A stretch of 64,000 nt of DNA from Enoplolaimus lenunculus (Eukaryota > Nematoda > Enoplea > Enoplida > Thoracostomopsidae), in assembly GCA_030248215.1 (NCBI GenBank), contig JASANG010001676.1, positions 1 through 64,000 of the forward strand, in the 5' to 3' direction. Positions 44,401 through 56,400 of this stretch are shown piece after piece. A program made the position numbers and the translations under genes. A model generated the notes under the pieces. It was not told the DNA's origin, made no database searches, and worked only from the letters and a program-made list of their open reading frames with translations. The first letter of the stretch is position 1. Each line of letters opens with the position of its first letter.

Positions 44401-47400
44401 AGTCCATGGGAATATGTGATGAATTTTTGTATGTTCGTTCTTAATTTAGAGCCAAACGAAAATTGTAATCCTAGATTGTTATCACAAGAAGCGCTTCAGT
44501 GGAGCATAGATTTGGAAACTACCTTTCGCCAGAATCGGGAACAGAATTCGGCATTATGGAGGCAGTACATCGGTTTTGCAGCAGGACTGACTAAAATATT
44601 TCCAGGTTAGCACAATTTAGGTAATTAAAAAGCTTTACGATGGATGCGACCTTTGGACTTGTTAGCTTCATAACTTTGTTTTGAGTTGTAGTGAAAAGAT
44701 CATTGTCTGTGAGAAGATATTAGTCTGCAAAATCATGTTAGATACTTCTATAGCTAAATTAACAGTTTCTTATTGTTCCCGAAGTTGTACACCAATACCA
44801 CATTATTTAGTGATTCAAAATGCGGAATAGTTTTGGAAAGGGATGAGTAGAATAGTATGTATACATTTCGGTTGTGAACACTGCAAAAGCAAGTAATTGT
44901 TTGAATAAAATTTTAGCTAGACCTTGGAAGACGGCACCGCACGGATATTCGGTCGATTTATTTGATCCGCGTAACCGCCCTTGGTAATAAGGGTCTTTTT
45001 CGTTATCCACCGGCCCGCGTTTACCCAAAAATGGTTTGATTTTTAAAATTGTTGCATATTTGATCTTCTCATGACTCTTCAAGTCTAAATTTGAATTTTT
45101 GAAAAATTCGATTTTTTAACGTCACGAGGTCTCCCCCTCGGGACGCAAAGAAATTTTTTGTCAAAAAGTTTGACAAATTATAAACTGTTGGATGCAGCTT
45201 TCGGCGCCGACCCAAATCGTTGGCATTGCGCCAAATCAGTTATTTGACAATAAATGGCATAGAACGGATCACAGTTTTTGACATTTTTTTGGGGTCCCAA
45301 GGGGCTTTGGACCTTAAAACGGATTTTTCAGAAATTCAAATTTAGGCGTAAAATGATCAGAGGAGGCCCAGGCAAGTTCAAATATGAAAAATATTGTAAA
45401 TCCAACGATTTTCAGGCAAACGCGGACTGTGGGGATAACGGAAAAGACCCAACACATATACATAATGTTTGTTTAGTTGTTAATGTAAGCAATATTTCTA
45501 CCGCTGGATTTTAATGTGAAATAGTTGCGTTGTTGGACAATTATTTATGTGAGCATGGCATTTTTGATTGTTAATCAACTAAGAGCGTTTTTGATTGTCT
45601 ATCTCATATAATTTGTGTCGCCTTTATTATAACAGACTGCTGACGTTTTACACAGGTACACAGCAGCCGTTGCTCAACCGAAAGATGTTGTTTTGCTGTT
45701 GGACTAGTAAGTTTAGCTGAAACAGTAGCACATAAGGAGTTTTGTAGTGCTTAATTTTATATAATTTGTGGTTCTGTTGAAATGAAATTTGGCTTGTTTA
45801 CTTAACACAGGATGTGCGCAATACGTACTAAATTATAGTTTAAGTTTTCATGTCGGGAGTTACAAATTACGTATAAATGACCAAAGTAGTTATGAATTTT
45901 CGGCACCACCATTTCGTCTGTTTTCAGTAAAGCTTTGACTGTGCCCCCGATGCACCACTCATGAAACTTAGGGCAGGCATAAAGTATCAAATTAAACCAC
46001 GCAACAATTTAAAATGCGCATTTTATGAATTTTCGGCATAATTATTTTGTCTGTATTCAGTAAAGTTTTGACTGTGCCCCCGATCCACCACTCATGAAGC
46101 TTAGGCAGGAATAAAGTATCAAATTAAACCACGGAACAATTTAAATTATGCATTATAAGAAAATGTTATTGAACTACTTTCTGAGCCTTATTTATTGAGC
46201 ACAATTTGAATTTGTTCTTTGTTTCCAGCAGCGGAAGTGTGCACGGACAAACGTTACGTATGATGAAACAAGCTGCGTTTATGATAATGACTACGCTTGG
46301 ACCGAACGACTACATTAATGCTGTTTGGGTAATAACCCGTTCTTTTAAGGATTGACTCAGCTTTAGTACCGGCCGTAATTTTGAACCATTTTTAAAGTTG
46401 TCGACGACATTTGTACGTACAATTTTCCCATGGAAAGGAATAAATTTGAAAAAATCAGCAAATACGAAAATGGACACTTGTGTACTTTTTAGCACCTTAA
46501 ATGAGGTCGGATAGGGACTGGCATGTTTTGGCCAAGATTCTTATGTACGTATGCTGTTTTTGATCTCAACTTCGCTCAAAACTCTTGCTGCACAGTTATA
46601 ATGGTTGTCAAACACTGGTAGCCAATGAATTTTTTGCAGGACGGGTGTGCCTTTATGTTATTGTAACTCGGACATTATGTTTTTTAATTGTTTCATTTTT
46701 GCTTCAATAAATCAGCTATATACAACATATATCGGGGGGCGGGGCGGTAGCTCCACTCTTTCTGCCGCCCATGCTACTGTTTATGATGTGATATTCGTTT
46801 CAGTATCACAAAAATGTTGGAAATGTAGTTTCATGTGCTCCTGGATTTCACAGAGCGACTTCTCGCAATAAACTTGTAAGTTTACTTCGATTCTCAAATG
46901 TATCTGCAATCTTAATATATAGGATTTGAGTTGAAACTTTTTGTTTGTGGTGATAGCGTTTACTGAAAATTATTTAAAATTTAAATTTGTTCTACGTTTA
47001 CTTATGAGGTTTTGAACATGTGAGTTCCAAGGTCGTGATTAATTTATTGATGAGCCTTTTAGAATATAGTCATTACTAGTGCTTGAATCTATATCCCTCA
47101 GCAGCATACGGATTGCGGATTGTGTGATAACAATAAATGTTACAATGGGTACATAAGGTAAGTTTTAGTTGCTAAGATTACTTTGTTGCTATGCTTGATT
47201 GCTGTTGTCTTATTGTAGTTTATTGCTCGCAAAATGAGCGGTATTGAAGAAAAGTACATGTCACATTTGGATCGTGCAATGGAGTTTGCATTTGAACAAT
47301 TTGCTCATCTTGACAACGAGTCAGTGGCCGAGTCAGAACGGCAGTCTTCAGGTGATTACTTAAGCGTCAGACGTTGGTTTTGGTCCATGTTAATTAGGGA

Positions 47401-50400
47401 AGCTTGTCTACTGATCCTAAACCTAAACCTAAACAAAAGCCTAACATTAAGCTTAAGCTTTGCAGACTCTAAATCCCCAGTTCCCCTGTCTTCCAGTGAG
47501 GACAGACCTCAATAATTAAGATGCTCGCTTGTTTTTACGGTAGCCTTAGGCAAGTTCTCAGATATCATGGCATAGCGGCTGCAAAATGGCAGAATTTTGG
47601 TTTTAACTTTAACTTAAAGAAAACATTTGCTCAAGTTACGACACAGTTTTCATAATGGTCTTTTGTAGTTGATATTTCAAATATCGTACAACCAGCCTTT
47701 CTTGATAAACACGATATCAAATATTGTTATCTTTAGCAGTTTTATGAAATATTCTCTGTCAGAGGTTCTGTGCCGTGGTTGCCATTGTTCTTATTGCTGA
47801 TTGATTTTAGGAGGATCGCGGTTTATCTTGCTTTTTACTGATGGAACTGAAGAATATGCAACCGAAGTCATTGAAAAATATGTACCTCGGGATGAGGAAG
47901 GCAATTTTAATGTTTCAGTAAGTCAGTTATTATTATTAATTAACCAAGCTAGTTTCGTTTAGCACAATGTGAAGCAGAAGCATTAGAATGGGTATTTAAA
48001 TCGTTTGAATTTTAATAATAAACGTTGGACATTTCAGATTTTTAGCTGAAGTTTTATAGAAAATGTCGCACACACAATTTTAATTGGCGCGAAATTTGAA
48101 ACCATTCATGTAACTAATGTATGTATACGTACAAAGTTGTTGGTTAAGAGAAAAATTAACTTAGCATGCTAAGGGGCAGAACAATACACTTGAGTTCCCT
48201 CCAGCCGATATAGGCTAGCAAACTTGCATATAGTATGCTGAGCTGGCGCATTGACTGCTATGTGGTAGGGGACCACCGTCACGAAGAAACCTAACGCTTC
48301 CTTTGTGCTGTTCCAAAGTACATCCATTGATGGAATAAAGAGAATCTGTCGAAGAGTGCTGAGAGCAGGACATCGTTGGGAGAGGTGTCATGCGTCCTGG
48401 TTTTGCTATTAGCAATGAACGTTGGTAACTGTGTCTGCAACACCATTGCTGTGTTTTTAGATATGATTGAAGCGTTGGTCATTTTTCGTTTGAAATATAA
48501 GTTTGATTAGCTGGATATTAATCCGTTTTTAAGAGAATATATACCGTTTTAGATCCGTATATTCGCGTTCCCTATCGGAGCACAGACAGATCATATTGAT
48601 TCATTGCGTCAATTGGCGTGTGACAATGCGGGATACTATGCTCAAATTGATTCACTTGGTGATTTACGGTATCACACTCGTGATTATCTCGCGGTCTTGG
48701 GACGTCCATGGGCGCTTACGCTTCAAGGTTAGTTGTTTACGGAATTGATATCTGTCTCAAAAAATATGCCTGTTATGTTATATTAAATTTACTAATCTTA
48801 CTTTTATTTCAACTGAACATTAATAGAAAACACGAATGTTGAAATCTAAATAAACGTGGATTATATTTTAAAACACGTGATGGACTTGTGGCTTTCAAAC
48901 CAGTGAATTAAAGTTTGTAAAATTTTTATACTCAATTTTTGGGCAGTGCTTGCGAACATCTATTTGAGACTATGGGCTTGAGTTTCAGGAGTATCTGTCG
49001 AGGATCGTGTGCCTACGTGGAGCGGTCCGTACATGGATGCCCAACTTGAAGGCGCAGTTATAACAGTGTCAATGCCAATTATTGACACCATGACCAATGG
49101 AAGCGACCAAGATTTGCTTGGAGTTGCCGGGATTGATATTAGAATTTCAGATATTAAAGCGTTGGTTGATCAGGATGAGGTTGGTTCCGAAATTTTCGAG
49201 CTGTATTCTCGGCTTTATGTAGCATCTATAGCCAGTTACTAATTGATTCAAAGACATTAAGAGTTAAGACCTACGGCATAATAGCCGTATTCTTATTTGT
49301 ATCTAACCTTATTACCATGTAGTAACAGAGCTTCAAATGAACAACTGCAACTGCTATTTTTATATTTTACACAGAAGTAAGGTAGATCAGTTGTAAAATA
49401 CGCTATAATAGTCGAAACTCCTTATTTACTAGTTTGAAAAAATTAAACAACGTGTTTTCAACTAGCGGAAGGTGTACACACATTTGAGATATAAGCATAA
49501 GTCGAACATATAAAGTGTCCTGTGCTTATGTTTGATATTAAAATTTTTTATGCCTTCTTTAAGAAGTATATCATTTGCAATTCGTAGGAATTAAATTGGA
49601 ATGGAAAGTGTAATTTGGAAATATCGGGATTTTCTTCCAAATTTAAGTATTTTTGTTGATATATTATTTTTCTCGTTTACCACTCTATTGTGGTACAACA
49701 AACCTTGTGTTTTTTGCAGCATCGTTTTTGAACTTGTTGAGCTGATGGTATTAGCAGGCCATGATTTATCACAGTTATTGTTTGGTCGCATTTTAGCTTG
49801 GATCAGATAATGTTTATTCGTTTATGGTCGATAACAATGGCGATTTAGTTTATCATCCGGATTATTTTATGCCGGTAAGCTTTAGCGAATTAAGGAGCTG
49901 TCATGCGGTGTGACGGCACTAGTTATTGATATTTGAAAATAGAATAGTGTTGAACCTAATCACACGGTGGTCACCTCTTCAGATTTCCTCAAATTGGAAA
50001 GTCTTCTTCAAATTTCGTCAACTTTAGTAAAGTATGGCGAAATTTCGTAGTTATCTTTGTATAACTAATCAGTATAATTATTTAATTTTTAGCCAACTGA
50101 TTTATACCAGATTCGGCGTAGTGTTTGCGATGAAATCGCGTCTGCAAACGTATCACGTGGAGATCGCCGGCTGAACTATGGAATTAGCACGGAAGCGATT
50201 TACCGTCAAGTGAGTTTATCAGCGAATGGAGTTATTTCTAAGTAGATCTTGACTGATATAAACAGGTAAGCCGGGCTAAGTATTTTGGTATACTACTTTA
50301 AATTGAAATTAGTAATAGTCCAACTAAAGTGCGGTATTGCTTTGGAGCTACGAGGCAGAAACTAGATTATTTTTGCAACTCGGAGGTTTGGGTGCGGTTG

Positions 50401-53400
50401 TGTATAACGGATAATACAGTTAATTATAACGTTTTACAGAAAACATAGTTTGTTTGTGACCCTGTTAAGTGTGGGCTATTTAAAACGTGGTTTTCAGTTT
50501 AGTGGACAAATAATGAATTGTTGAGAAGCCATTATTGCACTGTATTTGTGTGCCATGTTAGGCACATCAGTGCTAGAAATATACGTCTTGTTGTTTGATT
50601 AATTTTGTGTTTCAGGATGGCATTTTGGACAGCATTTTATCGTTGGATTTTTTTGATCTCGAAAAAGAGTCACCGGACGGTGCGAAAAGCAAATTGAGAA
50701 AGAAAATGATTTTCGGACAATGTAATGATGCTGAGCACAAGCTCAATTCGAATAACGTCCAGATGGCTGGCAAGGTTAGTGTGATTATACTCCAGCGTTG
50801 ACAGAATTTTGGAAAGGGTGGAATTACGGTCTATCAAATTTTCAAGGGAGGTTTCTTGTATTGCAATCTGAAACTGTCCAAATCGACAGTTATCGGCGTC
50901 TTAGTTTGCTGTTTGAGTATTTTGATATGATTCTTTTATTGTGTGTTTGTTGTCTAGAGTGGTCGGCAGCACGTTCTTTCAATTCCTTTTTTGGGTATGA
51001 ATTTGACGTTCGGCAGGGAATTCGAAATCGCCTGCAGAACTTGCAACCATAACTACGTTAAAATAGTACTTTAGATGTGAAAAATTTATTTTGCCGTGAA
51101 AATGATTGCAATCGGAAATCACCATTCTTGAAATAATGAGACGTACACGGACAGGTATCAGCGGTCCGAGCACGTCCAACGAGACACCCTGTAGCCATTA
51201 GGGTTGTTTGTTTCTCTAAGCAACGTCTTTGATTTTCGTCGTTAAGTCTGTCGCGAAAGTATCGTAGATTTTTTATTTTCTAATACGTTTGTCACAAATA
51301 TACACTTGTGTGGATTGAATACGACAAAAGTTTACTTTGTTAGGCTTGGACGGTCACAGTGAATTTAACGTATATTTGTCGAAACGTTGAGGGTACGCCG
51401 TATACGGTTGCTTTTGCGTATGAAACTCGTAATCAGAAAACAGCGATACTGAATTCAGATCAAGGTGAGTATATGGGGAAGAGTATAGAGACAGTACATG
51501 AGACGTTTGGTTCACAATCCGCTTCCCGCCAGATCAACATGCTAGAAGATGACAAAAAATGTCATGGAGGTTGGTGTGGATTTCGCGGGATTAGCAGGCG
51601 GGACTAGTCATTTTTTTAAAAGGGGGAAACTTTCCTGGAGGTATGAGGAACTCCCGGGACTAGCAGGCGGGGCTGGTCATTTTTGGAAAAGGGGACAGTT
51701 TCTTGGAGGCTCTGAGCAACTCAAGGGCAAATGTCACTCTACAAGACCTTATGGTGTACGTTAGCAGAGTTATTGGGGGGTTGAAGTTGAAAACTTAGAA
51801 TAATATCCCGTGTTAGACGTTCGGCAAGATTAACGGTTTGGATTCAAAGACTCTGTTTTTGTCGTTTAAGTTATCCAAAACATTGAAGTTCGGCAACGCT
51901 GAGTAATTCTTTCTCATAGGTAACTTAAGGAATTCTAACATGCAATGATACCTAGCTTCCTTTGTCCATGGTCTGAGATTGTGTAATGGAACGTTTTCGA
52001 AACATGTACAAAAATGGTAAAAATATGATTTATCAATATATCGGAAATTACAAAATACAAAGTACGAATTTGGATCCGAAAAATCATGGTGACTTTTCAG
52101 TCTGTTTTGTACTTCTTGTGTTGTACAATAAGAAGCAGCATAAGATAACAATCAAACAGAAAACGCAATATTGGAATCAAAATAGGCTGGGACTGGTTTT
52201 AATCAGAATTCTTACTGGAATCGGATTTCCGTTAGTACCCTGTGACATACATATCTGATCTTATAATAAAAAATTAATATTTCAGGAGCAAAAACGGAGC
52301 CAACCGTTGAATTTTTTGATTTTATAATTAGCCCTCGGTGAGTTTGTATTTGTGCACTAAAGTTGATTACATAAGGTGTACGATATTTTAACAAACTCTG
52401 TCATATTTTAAAAGAAATAATTGCATACCATCGCACGAGGTTTTGTTGCTGTTTCTATGCAATAATTACTTAGCTAACGTTGGTTTACCTAAGTTGCTTT
52501 CACTAATACCCTCAGTCGTTTTTGGTTTCAGTAATTATTGTAATGTTGATATGACGCGAGTTGAAGATCGCTATAGAAATGAAAAATTGAAAGAAATTTG
52601 GGACAACGAATGTTAGTGTACTTGTTATCTTTTTTGCCGTCCTGAAATTTGATAGTATAGGATTTGTTATGTAACAGTTGAAAACGTGAACCTTACTTAC
52701 GGAATTGTAAAGAAACACGATATCTTATATTTTAATTTTTTACGAGAGCGGTTGAACTGTGCGGTTGCGGTTATCCGAGAGAATAACGCTATTTGTATCG
52801 GTTTATCTACTGAACTTAGACTTTGACATAGTAGAGATTTCTTTGCGCAGAAGTTTTTTAAACAGTTCGACCAATAACTTCTGGTTCAGATTCTCCACTG
52901 GTTGGATGTGTTAATTTAAAATTTTACATTTAATTTTTAGGTCAAACAAATGATAACACAATAACAACAGCGTTAAAACTCGATATACGGGCGATTCGTC
53001 AGTACGAATCTGAACTGAAACAGATATTGCATCTTGATCAGTACGTAGCTAAGTATTTATGTTGGGTTAGCTAAGTATGTTGGGTTGCCTGGTTGGTGGC
53101 TACTGACGGATGGAGTCGAAGTTAGAAGGACATCGGGTGTGCAGTACCTCTGCCTTGTTTGGTAGCCCTTAGCCAGTATACGGCATGATGGTTTTGCATT
53201 TGGAGCAGCAGCTGTCGTCCGTTCGTGATAGGTACACTTTTTAACCGACGATACAACTTTTTTGCCAAAATCGTTCTAGCTGTGTTTGTCGCCCCTTTTA
53301 TTTAGTAAATGTAGTTTTGTTTTAGATTTGAGTCAGAAAACGCAACGTGTGCTGAATATTTGGAATATTATGATCGTGTCAATATGACAATAACCATGTT

Positions 53401-56400
53401 TTATCAGTCGGCAACTAGCGATAGTTCGTTTATATTTGCTAAATGGTAATCTATTTAAATAATGATTATTGATAGTTCTCGATTTATCTCGTCGATTTTT
53501 TATCTGGTTTTAAAGAGAGCTATAATGTTTTATCCGAGATCAGGGTTTTTGGATTCTATAACTTTTAGACCCATAATTTTGACTCCTAATCGCACATGTA
53601 TTGTAGCCTGAGGTGTTCAAGTTTAAGCAGGCCTAAAATATTTTGTGGTTGGTGTTGCATAGCAGTTGAAAATTTTGATAGCGAATTGTCGTTTCCAGTG
53701 AACAAAGATGAAGGATAGCCACAAAAATCAACTGGGAACGCGAAATATCTGAGAGTATATAAATGTCTAGTAATTGTTTTTCAGTGTTTTTGAATAAGTT
53801 TATACATTTGAATTACATTTGTAAAGTTCAGTTCAGGTTTTTTAATGAGTAGTTTTGTACTGAAGCCAAAATCCCTTGTTACGCATCATTTAGTGCTAGT
53901 TTTATAAATTTGCGAGATGTATTGAAAATTTTAGCAGGCATCGTATGAAAAATTTGCCGTGGATTCGTAATACAAAACAGTCTGGTTACTTGAGGCGTGC
54001 AAGAGCGAATCCGAGCAAGGTTCTTTTTGACGTCGAAGGTATTATATTACCTTTCGCTGATTAATAATAATAATAAAAATAATAATTTGGTTTTGTTACC
54101 TGAACGATACGGATTGAATGTTAAACATTTTAAAACAAGCTTGCACTCGTTTTGGCTTAATTTCCGAATATCTTTGTTGTCTGCATGTTGGAAAAATAGA
54201 GTCTGTGCATGATTTTTTAACAAGCTGATAACATGTTGAAAAATAAATTGCGCTATAGCGTATGTAAGTCCATAAATATTTTGTTTTTTAAGAAATGTTG
54301 AACCTTTTTTGGAAAGTTGGTTTGTAAGTCTTAAAAGTGTTTTTGTGAAGGATGTTTTATTAAACCTCAAATGTGAATATGACATGTGACAAAATTTATT
54401 TTGAAACTGAAATCTTCTAGTAGAATTTTAGAACTGTTTTTGCTTACTTGGAACGTTAATTTCGAATTCCTTGTGACGGTGGCGCTATGCTTATCCTGAG
54501 GCGTCGTGTACGCAAGATACTCCACGATGACTGAAGGCTTGGATAACGCTGAAATTTTTATAAAATGTAGTGTCGCTCTTGCATTGCTGTTTTCTGTTTT
54601 TATAGAGATAATCACACCTGCACGTTGGTCGTATGACGATAAACCGCTTCATGAGCATAGACCAAATGAACCGGAAATAGTTGATGCACGTCGGATTGAT
54701 CTGTATATTAAAATGGTATCCGTCTTCAAAGCCGTGGTGGAACCGGATACCGGTGCAGTTGTTGGAGGTAGGTTACACTTGACGGAAGACAAAGTGACTA
54801 GTGTTAAGGTCGTAACCAGGAGAAGGGGTCAATGGTCAACCTCCTATTATGCTTTTTGTAGTATTTTAGATACGGTATTAGTGTGCAACGCAAGAAGGTC
54901 TTGGAAATTTTTATAGAACGTGACTAAGGCATTTCGGTATTGTGGGGCTTGTGCAAAAAGTGTGGAGAGAAGCTAGCTAGGACGGTGAAAGCTAAACAGA
55001 GTGGTGCGTTTTGTGGGGAGGAATGGTGCTCTAACGTTACAACAGGATTGTTAGAATATATTTGCGACCATTGTTCTCGATCGTCATAAGGAAAGGCGAG
55101 GAAAGCCGTGCGAAAAGAAAGGGTAGAATGAAAAACGTAACGGACAGCGGCTGTTTCCAGTTATCGTCCGCGTACCGGACAGCGGCTGTTTTCAGCTATA
55201 ATCCGCGTCCGGGAGGTGGACATTTATTGCGAAATTTGATGTGGTGTTTAAGCGCATTTTAAAGTGTCTTTGGTTGTTTGAAGGGAATTTGCTGCATAAA
55301 ATTGTTCTGGCACTTGATGTGTGGATATAATGTTATTGTTTTCAGTGATTGTGCTTCTGCTATCGCCACGGCAATTGATGGCCCTGGTTCATTCTCAATT
55401 TAACGAATCATTGCCTGAATGCTGGAAGTTACCGGTAAGTGTGCGCTAGTATTTTCAAGTTGTTCAACAATATTGAAACTGCTAGATTTGTATCCAGTGT
55501 TGATCTGAAAATGCTATCTCCGATATCATTGACTTCAGTTTGCGCAGCATGGCTTTACGCTTGGCGTAATTCAGTTTTGTGCAGTGGAAAAATATTTCGT
55601 TTATATTCATGAGTAGCCGCTGGGTATTGTGTTGATTTTTGAATTTGCCAATAACAGAACTAAATGAGATTTTCAACAATTTTTTAATATTCTCCCAGTT
55701 CATGTTTGAAGTCTGATGGGTAACTGTTCATGGGTTGTGGCTGCAGTAGACGAACCTATAATGGCCTTTTACGTAGAGCGAAGTATGTATTGGATTGTGG
55801 GAAATAAACTGGTGGCTTCTTTTAGAGAGATAAAACGGACTTAAATTGTTAAGTTTAACTTCTAATTTTAGACGCGACGCTCGTTTGATTGTTTTGTTGC
55901 TGATCAGTCTGGATTGGTTTTGGCTACCACGTTTGATGGCTGGTTATCGGAACCAGAGGTAAGTTAAGATGCTTAATAACGGCGAAGAAGTAAATTTTTG
56001 GTGTTTTTATTCTACTTTGGTTAAAAAATAATGTGGTATTTTAGAAAATCGGTGGTTTTTCTGCTTCTCAGTTTGGTTTCGTTATTTATGTTACCCGGTT
56101 GAACTGAATTTCCATGGATCTTACTACATTGGCAGCACATCGTCGCAGGAGTCACTTGAAAAAATTCAGTGTTCAATATTGAATTTCATCACATTGAAAA
56201 ATTTAACACTAGTCATCGTAGTCGCGGTCGCGATTATGGCCGCAATAACCGTGAGCAGTTCAAATCGCTTTTGCGGGTGATTGCGTCCAAGAAGTGACTG
56301 CACTTGTTTGGCTTCTTGGGGCCCCGTCGTGCGCAAATTGCCGAACGGTACCGGATACTAATTATGCTTGAAATATCTTGGTGACAAACGGCGTTGGCGG

